This document shows positions 8,099 through 15,798 of a stretch of DNA of 60,364 bases, piece after piece. The notes beneath the pieces are model-generated. The model made no database searches. It was not told where the DNA came from and saw only the letters and a program-made list of their open reading frames with translations. How positions within the stretch are numbered: the stretch's first letter is position 1; each line of letters begins with the position of its first letter. Location: positions 18,534 to 78,897 of the forward strand of contig NZ_KI914639.1 of NCBI RefSeq assembly GCF_000520495.1, in the 5' to 3' direction. A program made the position numbers and the translations under genes. Source of the stretch: Arthrobacter sp. H14. Lineage in GTDB: Bacteria; Actinomycetota; Actinomycetes; Actinomycetales; Micrococcaceae.

Positions 8099-8947
8099 TC
8101 ACGGACGGATTACGCGGCTCCCAGTGCCCAGTTCCTCTATCCTGTCCAGCGTCTCTTCACTGGTCAGGCACTCCCCCAGACGGTTCAATTTCCCCGCCCC
8201 GTGGTAGTCGCTCGAACCGGTCATCAACAGGTCATGCCGGGCGGCGAGGCGCCGCAGCCAGGCCCTGCCTTCTTCCGGATTGTCCCGGTGATCCACCTCT
8301 AAACCCAAGAGGCCGGCGTCGATCATTTCAGTAAAAGTATGTTCACTGACGACCCGGCCCCGCGAGGACGCGACCGGGTGGGCGAAAACCGGCACTCCCC
8401 CGGCGGCGCGCACGAGTGCCACGGCCGCAGTCGCTTCCGGCGCGTAGTGGCTGATGAAGTACGGCGAATGTGCTGTCAGGATCTGTTTGAACGCTTCCGA
8501 CCGGTCTTCCACGACCCCGGCGGCGACGAGGGCATCCGCAATATGCGGCCGCCCCACGGTGGCTCCCGGGGAAACGTGCTCGGCCACCCGCTGCCAGCTG
8601 ATCGGAAAGTCCTCGGCCAGCCGGTCCACCATCCGCTCGGCCCGTGTCATCCTGGCATCCCGCGACCTCTCCACCTCCTCCAGCAAACCGGCGTCGTCCG
8701 GGTCATGAAGATAGGAGAGCACGTGAACGCTGATCCCCTCGGCAGACCGGCAGGAAATCTCCATCCCGGGCACGAACGTCAGCCCCAGATCCGCCGCGGC
8801 CGAGGCGGCTTCGGTCCACCCGGCAGTGGAATCATGGTCCGTCAGCGCGAAGGCATCCAATCCGGCTGCCGCGGCAGCAGCAGCGACTCCTGCCGGAGGT
8901 TCCGTTCCGTCCGACACGTTCGAGTGCGTATGCAGGTCTATCTTCAC
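8099..8947 (-). CDS. PHP-domain phosphoesterase (RNase AM / YciV-like)
   Basis: A 282-residue PHP-fold hydrolase. Metal ligands are visible in motif order: HTHS (H6, H8), DHD (D37-D39), E63 and H75, with further His residues in VFAHP and DYHG. This subfamily in E. coli (RNase AM, formerly YciV/TrpH) hydrolyses nucleoside 3',5'-bisphosphate and trims rRNA 5' ends; the same activity here is inference. The GTG start at 8947 is preceded at exactly 6 bases by TAGGCT, with no ribosome-binding site, so the mRNA is probably leaderless. It is divergent from the proline aminopeptidase gene. Confidence 0.9.
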   Translation of the reverse strand: MKIDLHTHSNVSDGTEPPAGVAAAAAAAGLDAFALTDHDSTAGWTEAASAAADLGLTFVPGMEISCRSAEGISVHVLSYLHDPDDAGLLEEVERSRDARMTRAERMVDRLAEDFPISWQRVAEHVSPGATVGRPHIADALVAAGVVEDRSEAFKQILTAHSPYFISHYAPEATAAVALVRAAGGVPVFAHPVASSRGRVVSEHTFTEMIDAGLLGLEVDHRDNPEEGRAWLRRLAARHDLLMTGSSDYHGAGKLNRLGECLTSEETLDRIEELGTGSRVIRP

Positions 8948-8953
8948 GCTTTC

Positions 8954-8959
8954 AGCCTA
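8954..8959 (-). promoter_or_regulatory. -10 element TAGGCT, leaderless start of PHP gene
   Basis: TAGGCT on the minus strand ends 6 bases before the GTG at 8947, matching the spacing found at other starts here. Confidence 0.6.
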
Positions 8960-9028
8960 GTATCTGGCGTGCGGTAATGCTCAGCGCTCCAACTGTCGCC
9001 AGATCTGTTCAAGTGAGAACATGGAAAC

Positions 9029-10624
9029 GTGAGTACCGAAGTGAACGTAAATCAGTCCCAGTCCACTGGCGGGAACGCCACCCCGATGACCCCGGAAGAG
9101 CAGCCGCTCGAGGACCGTGTGAACAACCGGTCGCAGCGCCCGGATTCCGCGGCCTTCAAGGAATTCATGGCCAGCCAGTGGGCCTCATCCAACGACGATC
9201 TGCCGGCGCGCGCCGAAGTTGCCGCCCACGCCGCCAACCGCCGTCGTGCCATCTCCGAAAAGTTCAAGGGGGAACGGCTTGTTATCCCTGCCGGCCCCTT
9301 GAAGGTCCGCTCCAACGACGTCGACTACAAGTTCCGCCCGCATTCAGCCTTTGCGCACATGACGGGTCTCGGCGTCGATCATGAGCCGGATGCCGTGCTC
9401 GTGATGGAACCGTTCACCGAAGGAACCGGCGACGACGGCGGCCACCATGCTGCCACGCTGTACTTCCATCCCATGGCCGGCCGCGATTCCGAAGACTTCT
9501 ACGCGAACGCCCGTTCCGGGGAATTCTGGATTGGCAAGCGGCCCACCCTGCCCGAGTTCAAGGCCACGCTCGGATTGGAGACCGCCGACGCCGCCGAGCT
9601 GGAAGTAGCCATTACCAAGGACGCCGGTGTCACCACTGTAGGCGGCATCCGCATCCGACTCGTCCGTGAAGTCGACATCAACGTCGACGCTCTCGTGGAT
9701 ACGTCCCGCATCAACACCAGTGTCGATCTCGAACAGTCGGATATGCTCGACGCCGACTTGGCAGAAGCGCTCTCCGAACTCCGCCTGATCAAGGACGACT
9801 GGGAAATTGAGCAGATGCGCCACGCCGTGGCCGCCTCCGTCGAGGGTTTCGAAGACGTTGTCCGCTCCCTGCCGAGGGCCATGACGCACCACCGCGGCGA
9901 ACGTGTCATCGAAGGTGTCTTCTCCGCCAGGGCACGCGAAGAGGGCAATGACCTCGGCTATGAAACCATCGCAGCGGCGGGCAATAACGCCACCACCCTG
10001 CACTGGAACCGCAACCACGGCCGGGTCCACTCCGGCGATATGGTGCTGCTGGACGCCGGCGTCGAGATCGATTCGCTGTACACCGCGGACATCACCCGGA
10101 CGATGCCGGTCAAGGGTACCTACAGCGACGTCCAGCGCAAGGTCTACCAGGCAGTGCTTGACGCCGCCGATGCCGCCTTTGAGGTGGCTGTACCGGGACG
10201 CCGGTTCCGTGAGGTGCACACTGCTGCGATGGAGGTCCTTGCTGCACGCTTGCACGAGTGGGGCCTGCTGCCGGTTTCCGTCGAGGAAGCCCTCAGCCCG
10301 GAAGGCCAGCACCACCGCCGCTGGATGCCGCACGGCACCAGCCACCATCTCGGCCTTGATGTGCACGACTGCGCGCAGGCCAAGCGGGAGCTCTACCTGG
10401 ATGGAGTGATCAAGGAAGGCATGGTCTTCACCATCGAGCCGGGCCTCTATTTCAAGGACGAGGACCTCGCCGTTCCAGCGGAATACCGCGGCATCGGAGT
10501 GCGGATCGAAGACGACGTCCTGATCACCGCCGACGGCAATGAAAACCTCAGCTCGGCGCTCCCGCGCACCCCCGAGGATGTCGAATCATGGATGGCAGGA
10601 ATCTACAGCTCCACCGGCGAGTAG
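9029..10624 (+). CDS. pepP: Xaa-Pro aminopeptidase (aminopeptidase P, M24B)
   Basis: A 531-residue cytoplasmic metallopeptidase that removes N-terminal residues ahead of proline. The N-terminal half is the creatinase-like domain. The C-terminal pita-bread domain carries the dinuclear metal ligands: D342 (in LDAGVEID), D354 (in YTADITRT), the His of GTSHHLGLDVHD, the Glu of FTIEPGLY and the Glu of GVRIEDD. The first 40 or so residues are a polar extension usual for actinobacterial members. The GTG start has GAACAT ending 6 bases upstream, a weaker version of the leaderless -10 pattern. A strong terminator follows the stop. Confidence 0.95.
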   Translation: MSTEVNVNQSQSTGGNATPMTPEEQPLEDRVNNRSQRPDSAAFKEFMASQWASSNDDLPARAEVAAHAANRRRAISEKFKGERLVIPAGPLKVRSNDVDYKFRPHSAFAHMTGLGVDHEPDAVLVMEPFTEGTGDDGGHHAATLYFHPMAGRDSEDFYANARSGEFWIGKRPTLPEFKATLGLETADAAELEVAITKDAGVTTVGGIRIRLVREVDINVDALVDTSRINTSVDLEQSDMLDADLAEALSELRLIKDDWEIEQMRHAVAASVEGFEDVVRSLPRAMTHHRGERVIEGVFSARAREEGNDLGYETIAAAGNNATTLHWNRNHGRVHSGDMVLLDAGVEIDSLYTADITRTMPVKGTYSDVQRKVYQAVLDAADAAFEVAVPGRRFREVHTAAMEVLAARLHEWGLLPVSVEEALSPEGQHHRRWMPHGTSHHLGLDVHDCAQAKRELYLDGVIKEGMVFTIEPGLYFKDEDLAVPAEYRGIGVRIEDDVLITADGNENLSSALPRTPEDVESWMAGIYSSTGE

Positions 10625-10636
10625 ATACCGGCTTCG

Positions 10637-10668
10637 CTGCTCCGGTTCCCGGATGGGGACCGGAGCAG
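10637..10668 (+). terminator. Terminator after pepP
   Basis: A 14-bp stem with one G-T wobble (10637-10650 with 10655-10668) and a 4-base loop, followed by TTTCGTTT. It lies 12 bases after the pepP stop. Confidence 0.8.
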
Positions 10669-10722
10669 TTTCGTTTAAGACTCCCGCGCGGACCGGAGCA
10701 GTTTGAGTTAAGGAGCCCGGTG
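10657..10722. repeat. Two imperfect 33-bp tandem units carrying the terminator arm
   Basis: The first 15 bases of each unit are identical (10657-10671 and 10690-10704); the rest is partly conserved (both contain TTAAG and CCCG). The second unit repeats only the right arm of the pepP terminator. Confidence 0.6.
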
Positions 10723-10725
10723 GGT

Positions 10726-11949
10726 TTAAGGACGCTCGCGGGGATCGGTGTTCCCACGTCCGTCTTCCCGTTCGTTGTCCGCATCCTCATCGTTGCCTGT
10801 ACCGGGTGTCCGCTCCTCGCCCGATGCGTCCGGCCGCTTCTCATCAGCAGGAAACTGCGGGCGCGTCGGCTGGCTCTCCGGATATGCGGGACCATTGCTC
10901 CGGTTGTCGGACCCCGGTGCCGGCTGCGAAGGCGTGGATGGCGGAGTGGCCTGCGGCTGCGCCGGGGCGGCGGCCGGTTGGCCGCTGCCGGCTGGTTCAT
11001 TCTGCATCGGAAGCCGTTCCCCGTACTGCGGACGCCCGTCCGGAAGATCCCGGAACCTGCCCCGAGGGGCCGCCTGTTCCCTTGCTCCCGCCTCGCTCTG
11101 CTGCTCGGGCCGTGGTTGCTGGCCAGCCGGTGCATCTTGGCTCCCCTGCGGACCTGGCTGGTAAGGCTGGTTCCCCTGCCCGTACTGCGGAGGCTGGTTC
11201 CCCTGGTTCCCCTGCCCGTACTGCGGAGGCTGGTTCCCCTGCTGACCTTGCTGCGGGTTTTGGTATGGGTCTTCCCATCCGGCCGGGCGTTCAGGCGGCT
11301 GGCCCGCCACGCCCGTACCGCCTTGACCGTGGCCCTGCTGACCGCCGCCGTACTGGCCACCCTGGCCGCCGCCATACTGACCGCCCTGACCATAACCCTG
11401 TCCCTGACCGGCATTGCCACGTGGGCCATAGCCGCCGGAGGCATTTTCCGCCTGCTGACCGTTCATGGGCAGCTGCTGGAGAAGGCGCCGGGCCTCGCCG
11501 GCTGCTTCGGGCACCACAATGACCTGGTAGTTGGAGGCAACAACTTGGCTGGTGGACGTGAAGTCACGCTTGCCGCGCTGAAGTGCATAGGTGATGACGC
11601 CAAACAGCATCCAGAACCCGGCACCCAGGGCCATCGACGACAGCAACGTCGTATAGGCTTCGGTTCCACCGAAGAGCATCAGAGCCACGCCCACGAACAG
11701 GCCGAACCATGCACCCGTGGCCGCGCCCGCCAGGGCGACGCGGGGGTAGCTGAGACGGCCGGTCACCCGCTCGACAGTTTTGAGATCATTGCCCAGAATG
11801 GAGACGTTCTGTACCGGGAATTGCTGGTCCGCGAGGTAATCCACGGCCTTCTGCGCATCCAGGTAGGCAGCGTAGGTGCCTACCGTCTCGCCCCTAGGCA
11901 ACGTGCGCGTCTGGTCACGGGAATTTGTTTGGCCCAGCATATTCGACAT
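10726..11949 (-). CDS. General-stress-protein domain membrane protein with Gln/Gly/Pro-rich tail
   Basis: A 407-residue protein in two parts. Residues about 15-150 match the general stress protein 17M-like domain (PF11181): a soluble segment with YLADQQFPVQNVSILGNDLK, then two membrane helices (GAWFGLFVGVALMLFG and ALGAGFWMLFGVITYAL). The rest, more than 200 residues, is low complexity, rich in Gln, Gly, Pro and Asn, then acidic near the end, and probably disordered. I choose the ATG at 11949 because GGAG lies 9 bases upstream; earlier in-frame codons lack a site. It is divergent from the MgtE_N/CBS gene, next to which similar proteins occur in mycobacteria. Its function is unknown. Confidence 0.8.
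   Translation of the reverse strand: MSNMLGQTNSRDQTRTLPRGETVGTYAAYLDAQKAVDYLADQQFPVQNVSILGNDLKTVERVTGRLSYPRVALAGAATGAWFGLFVGVALMLFGGTEAYTTLLSSMALGAGFWMLFGVITYALQRGKRDFTSTSQVVASNYQVIVVPEAAGEARRLLQQLPMNGQQAENASGGYGPRGNAGQGQGYGQGGQYGGGQGGQYGGGQQGHGQGGTGVAGQPPERPAGWEDPYQNPQQGQQGNQPPQYGQGNQGNQPPQYGQGNQPYQPGPQGSQDAPAGQQPRPEQQSEAGAREQAAPRGRFRDLPDGRPQYGERLPMQNEPAGSGQPAAAPAQPQATPPSTPSQPAPGSDNRSNGPAYPESQPTRPQFPADEKRPDASGEERTPGTGNDEDADNEREDGRGNTDPRERP
11169..11240. repeat. Perfect 36-bp tandem duplication inside the stress-protein tail
   Basis: 11169-11204 and 11205-11240 are identical and in frame. On the minus strand each encodes twelve residues, GNQPPQYGQGNQ. Such a repeat can change copy number by replication slippage without breaking the frame. 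Confidence 0.9.
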
Positions 11950-12078
11950 ATCTCCATTCTCCGTCATAATTACGGACGCGTAAGCCCTTATCGCTTGGGG
12001 TGAACGAATACCGGCCCTGCGTCCAAGCAAATCGGGTCACCAGCAGGCATTCATGCCGCAAAAAGCAACGGCCCGTCG

Positions 12079-12084
12079 TAGCCT
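12079..12084 (+). promoter_or_regulatory. -10 element TAGCCT, leaderless start of MgtE_N/CBS gene
   Basis: TAGCCT ends 6 bases before the GTG at 12091; no ribosome-binding site is seen. Confidence 0.6.
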
Positions 12085-12090
12085 TGACCT

Positions 12091-13377
12091 GTGAGTACTA
12101 ATCCAACCCGCGTCTACGTTTCACGTCTGCTCGGACTGGACGTCTTCGACCCGCTGGGCGACCGGATCGGCCGCCTGCGCGACGTCGTCGTCCTGGCCCG
12201 GGGAACCAACGCTGCCCCGCACGTGGTGGGCATCGTCGTCGAGGTGCTGGGCAAGAAACGGGTGTTTGTGCCGATGACCCGTCTGACCTCCATTGATCAG
12301 AGCGAAATCATCTGCACCGGACTGGTCAATATGCGCCGTTTTGAGCAGCGCGGCCGCGAAACCCTGGTCGCGGCGGAGCTGTTCGACCGCCGGGTCGCCC
12401 TTGCCGACGACAGTGGCGATGCGACCGTGGAAGACATCGCCATTGACCGGCAGAAATCCGGTGACTGGCTCGTTTCCAAGCTTTATGTACGCCGGGGACA
12501 TGCGACGTCGAAGCTCCGCGGCCGGCGCCGCAGCAAAGAAACCATGATCATCGATTGGGCCGACGCCGTCCATGGCGACGCCAACGAGCCGCAGCCAGCC
12601 ACGCAGTTCGTCGCCACCCACGAGGATATGAAGGCCGCAGACTTCGCAGATGCCCTGCATGAAATGAACTTCAAGCGCCGGGTCGAAGTCGCCGGTGAAC
12701 TTCAGGATGAGCGGCTGGCCGACATCCTGCAGGAGATGGCGTACGTGGACCAGGTGCAGATCCTGTCCGCGCTGAAACGGGAACGTGCTGCCGATGTGCT
12801 CGGTGAGATGGATCCCGACGACGCGGCCGACCTGCTTTCCGAACTGCCCGAGGCCCAGGCCGAGGATCTGTTGCAATTGATGGAGCCCTCCGACGCCAAG
12901 GACGTCCGCCGTCTGCTGGAATACGAAGAAGGAACTGCCGGGTCGCTCATGACGCCCGTCCCGCTGATTTTGCCGCCCGAAGCGACGGTTGCCGAAGCCC
13001 TGGCCCACGCGCGGCAGGATGACATCTCCCCGGCCTTGGCCTCCATGGTTTTCGTGAGCCGTCCGCCGCTGGAGACACCCACCGGCCGGTATTTGGGCGG
13101 TGTCCACCTGCAGGAGCTCCTGCGCAATCCCCCGCCGGAATCGCTGGGCAACCTGTTGGACCGTAACCTCGAAGCCGTTTCCGATCTGGCCGAGGTCAGC
13201 GAGATCGCGCGCATGCTCGCGACCTATAACCTGAATTCACTGCCAGTGGTCAACGACGCCGGCCGCCTGGTTGGAGCCGTCACTGTCGACGACGTGCTTG
13301 ACCACCTGCTGCCCGACGACTGGCGCCTGCACGATGATGATGCACCGCTGCGGAAGATTGGAGGACGCATTGGCTGA
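12091..13377 (+). CDS. PRC-barrel / MgtE N-terminal / CBS-pair protein
   Basis: A 428-residue soluble protein. The N-terminus (about 8-85) is PRC-barrel-like (VFDPLGDRIGRLRDVVV), a second such segment follows, then the MgtE_N helical superhelix (about 180-280, with DPDDAADLLSELPEAQAEDL), then a CBS pair (about 285-420). In true MgtE channels these last two domains form the cytoplasmic Mg2+ sensor, but the five-helix membrane channel is absent here. The following DUF1003 gene overlaps it by 8 bases and supplies a membrane protein, so the two may form a sensor-membrane pair. Divalent cation sensing is inference. The GTG start is set by a leaderless -10 (TAGCCT, N6). Confidence 0.9.
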   Translation: MSTNPTRVYVSRLLGLDVFDPLGDRIGRLRDVVVLARGTNAAPHVVGIVVEVLGKKRVFVPMTRLTSIDQSEIICTGLVNMRRFEQRGRETLVAAELFDRRVALADDSGDATVEDIAIDRQKSGDWLVSKLYVRRGHATSKLRGRRRSKETMIIDWADAVHGDANEPQPATQFVATHEDMKAADFADALHEMNFKRRVEVAGELQDERLADILQEMAYVDQVQILSALKRERAADVLGEMDPDDAADLLSELPEAQAEDLLQLMEPSDAKDVRRLLEYEEGTAGSLMTPVPLILPPEATVAEALAHARQDDISPALASMVFVSRPPLETPTGRYLGGVHLQELLRNPPPESLGNLLDRNLEAVSDLAEVSEIARMLATYNLNSLPVVNDAGRLVGAVTVDDVLDHLLPDDWRLHDDDAPLRKIGGRIG

Positions 13378-13972
13378 TCCAAAGTCCAAGGCCAAAGGCC
13401 CGGTGAAGAGCCCAGGCGAGGGCCTCGATACGCCACGCGAGGCCCGGGCCCGGCTGCTGCCACGGCTCTCACCCAACCCGGACGCCTTCGGCAGCATGAC
13501 GGAAAACTTTGCCCGGTTCATGGGTACACCGCAATTCCTGCTGTACATGACGGTGTTTTGTATTTTCTGGCTCATCTGGAACAGTCTCGCTCCGGAAAGC
13601 TGGCGTTTCGACAGTGCCGCCCTGGGCTTTACTCTGCTGACCCTGATGCTCTCACTGCAGGCCTCCTATGCGGCCCCGCTGCTGCTGTTGGCGCAGAACC
13701 GGCAGGACGACCGCGACCGCGTCTCTCTGCAGCAGGACCGGCAGCGGGCCGAACGGAACCTCTCCGATACTGAATATCTGACCCGTGAACTGGCATCGCT
13801 GCGGATCGCACTGCGCGATGTGGCCACCCGCGACTTTGTGCGTTCCGAGCTGCGGTCGGTGCTCGAGGAGGTTATCGAGGCCAGGGACAATCCGGAGCAG
13901 GAAAACGTAGGCTCTCCCGAACGCACAGCCCGGAGCGAACAGGCACACCGGAACAGGCAGCGGGACAGCTAG
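13370..13972 (+). CDS. DUF1003 membrane protein
   Basis: A 200-residue protein with two membrane helices (about 57-73 and 85-107), then a charged stretch beginning NRQDDRDR and a long predicted helix or coiled coil (110-170). This is the DUF1003 layout. I start it at the TTG of 13370: GGAGG lies 5 bases upstream, and the start overlaps the MgtE_N/CBS gene by 8 bases, so translation is probably coupled. The open frame continues further upstream, but those residues are out-of-frame reading of the previous gene. The function is unknown; see the upstream gene for a possible partnership. Confidence 0.85.
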   Translation: MADPKSKAKGPVKSPGEGLDTPREARARLLPRLSPNPDAFGSMTENFARFMGTPQFLLYMTVFCIFWLIWNSLAPESWRFDSAALGFTLLTLMLSLQASYAAPLLLLAQNRQDDRDRVSLQQDRQRAERNLSDTEYLTRELASLRIALRDVATRDFVRSELRSVLEEVIEARDNPEQENVGSPERTARSEQAHRNRQRDS

Positions 13973-13975
13973 AAT
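13970..13975 (+). promoter_or_regulatory. -10 element TAGAAT, leaderless start of mrp
   Basis: TAGAAT ends 6 bases before the ATG at 13982. Its TAG is also the stop codon of the DUF1003 gene, so promoter and upstream reading frame overlap. Confidence 0.65.
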
Positions 13976-13981
13976 CGGGGC

Positions 13982-15109
13982 ATGCCCTCCCCCGTAGTTG
14001 ATGCAGTCCACCGTGCCCTGAACGGTGTGCTGGACCCTGAACTGCGCCGGCCCATAACCGAGCTGGGGATGGTACACAGTGTGGACGTGGACGACGACGG
14101 CGCCCTCACCGTGGTCGTGCTTCTCACCATTTCCGGTTGCCCGCTGCGGGAGACCATTACCGGTGATGTCACCAAGGCAGTGGAGCGCCTGGACGGTGTG
14201 AGCTCCGTGCAAGTCAAGCTGGAGGTAATGACGCCCGAACAGCGCCAGGCCTTGAAAGACCAGCTGCGCAGCTCCACTGGCGGGCGGGGCATTCCCTTTA
14301 ACGACGAAGGATCGCTGACCAAGGTTTATGCCGTCGCGAGTGGCAAAGGCGGAGTCGGCAAGTCCAGCGTCACGGTCAACCTCGCCTGTTCGATGGCCGC
14401 ATCAGGTTTGCGCGTCGGCATCATCGACGCCGACGTCTACGGATTTTCCGTGCCGCAACTAATGGGAATCAATCAAACCCCAACCAGGGTGGACGAGATG
14501 ATCCTCCCACCCGTCGCTTACGGCGTCAAGGTCATCTCAATCGGGATGTTCGTCACCGGAAACCAACCCGTGGCCTGGCGTGGACCAATGCTTCACCGTG
14601 CCCTCGAGCAGTTCCTGACGGATGTCTACTTTGGCGATCTGGATGTTCTCCTGCTGGACTTGCCTCCGGGGACCGGTGATGTGGCGATCTCAGTCGCCCA
14701 GCTTTTGCCGGGCTCGGAAATTCTGGTGGTGACAACGCCGCAATCGGCCGCCGCGGATGTTGCTGAACGGGCCGGTGCAATCGCCCTGCAAACTGGACAG
14801 AAGGTCGCCGGCGTTATTGAAAACATGTCCCATCTGGTCCTTCCCGATGGAACATCCATGGAAGTCTTCGGGTCGGGCGGTGGCAGGAACCTTGCCTCCC
14901 GGCTGAGCTCCACCATGCAGACGGAGGTACCACTGCTCGGCAGCATCCCTCTCGATGTGGCGTTGCGCGAAGGTGGGGACGAAGGATCTCCGATTGTCCT
15001 CGATCCGGACAGCAGTCCTGCTGCCCGTGAGCTGAGCAGGATTGCCGGCCAAATAGGCCACCGGCCCCGGGGACTGTCAGGTATGAAACTGGGCGTCACT
15101 CCGAAGTAA
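13982..15109 (+). CDS. mrp: Mrp/ApbC-type P-loop ATPase (iron-sulfur carrier family)
   Basis: A 375-residue protein with an N-terminal MetI/DUF59 domain (about 5-90, containing TISGCPLRETI) and a ParA/MinD-type ATPase. The deviant Walker A GKGGVGKS is at 121-128, with DADVYGFSVPQ and LDLPPGTGDVA following. Mrp proteins bind and hand on [4Fe-4S] clusters; many have a CxxC near the C-terminus. Here the corresponding region (ENMSHLVLPDGTSMEVFG) has no cysteines, as I recall for mycobacterial Mrp, so cluster binding cannot be assumed. The ATG is fixed by a leaderless -10 (TAGAAT, N6). It converges on tatB. Confidence 0.93.
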   Translation: MPSPVVDAVHRALNGVLDPELRRPITELGMVHSVDVDDDGALTVVVLLTISGCPLRETITGDVTKAVERLDGVSSVQVKLEVMTPEQRQALKDQLRSSTGGRGIPFNDEGSLTKVYAVASGKGGVGKSSVTVNLACSMAASGLRVGIIDADVYGFSVPQLMGINQTPTRVDEMILPPVAYGVKVISIGMFVTGNQPVAWRGPMLHRALEQFLTDVYFGDLDVLLLDLPPGTGDVAISVAQLLPGSEILVVTTPQSAAADVAERAGAIALQTGQKVAGVIENMSHLVLPDGTSMEVFGSGGGRNLASRLSSTMQTEVPLLGSIPLDVALREGGDEGSPIVLDPDSSPAARELSRIAGQIGHRPRGLSGMKLGVTPK

Positions 15110-15155
15110 ACCGCTCCGCCTCGACGCCGCTGCCGCTGGGGCTATGACCGTCCTG

Positions 15156-15746
15156 CTAGGTGGCCTCGAGGTCGTACGGGGCCGGCTGTCCGGTTGAGAG
15201 CCGCTCCAATCTGCTTTTGCCCGCGGCGGAGCTGGATGAAGCACCAGCGCCCGTGTCGCTTGGTACACCCGCTCCTGCTGCGGCGCTTGAGGCAGCGGAG
15301 GTTTTCGGGACTGACTCATTTTTATTAGCCGCGGCCGCCGCCGCCGCTGCTCCGGTCGCAGCAGCTCCCGCTGCCGCAGCCGCTCCCGCGCCGGTCCCGG
15401 TGCTGTTACCCGTACCCGGGGACGCTCCCGACGGGCTTGACCCGCCTGGTTTCGGCCCGTTGGGGCTCTGCGGCTTCACCGGATCTGGATCGTCGTCCTC
15501 GAGCAAAGCTTCGCGGATGATGCGCCGGGGGTCATACTGGCGCGGATCCAGCTTCTTCCAATCAACGTCTGTGAATTCGGAACCGACCTCGTCCTTCAGC
15601 TGTTGCCGGGCGCCGGTCGCCATCCGGCGTAGTTCCTTCACCAGCCGCCCGAGCTGGGCCGCGTATTCAGGCAGGCGTTCGGGGCCGATCACCAGTACAG
15701 CGATGACCGCCAAAACGACGAACTCGAGCCCATTAATTCCAAACAC
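15156..15746 (-). CDS. tatB: Sec-independent protein translocase TatB
   Basis: A 196-residue Tat component that helps form the receptor for folded proteins with twin-arginine signals. It starts with a membrane helix (about 4-20, with GLEFVVLAVIAVLVIGPERL), then an amphipathic helix (LPEYAAQLGRLVKELRRM). The GPERLP turn and Glu in the helix fit TatB rather than TatA. The second half is a long Ala/Gly/Ser-rich, probably disordered tail. The start is GTG, with TAATCT ending 6 bases upstream, so the mRNA is likely leaderless. It lies downstream of the sigE/anti-sigma pair on the same strand; the usual htrA gene is missing between them. Confidence 0.93.
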   Translation of the reverse strand: MFGINGLEFVVLAVIAVLVIGPERLPEYAAQLGRLVKELRRMATGARQQLKDEVGSEFTDVDWKKLDPRQYDPRRIIREALLEDDDPDPVKPQSPNGPKPGGSSPSGASPGTGNSTGTGAGAAAAAGAAATGAAAAAAAANKNESVPKTSAASSAAAGAGVPSDTGAGASSSSAAGKSRLERLSTGQPAPYDLEAT

Positions 15747-15752
15747 GAGGAA

Positions 15753-15758
15753 AGATTA
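15753..15758 (-). promoter_or_regulatory. -10 element TAATCT, leaderless start of tatB
   Basis: On the minus strand TAATCT ends 6 bases before the GTG at 15746. Confidence 0.6.
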
Positions 15759-15798
15759 CCCCCTTGGCCGCGCAGGCAGCGATTCCGGCGGAACCTCG

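Noticed and set aside
11169-11240. CRISPR-like repeat
   Set aside because: The two copies are adjacent, without spacers, and lie in frame inside a coding region.
10588-12003. 471-residue open frame opposite the stress-protein gene
   Set aside because: It results from translating the low-complexity repeat region on the wrong strand.
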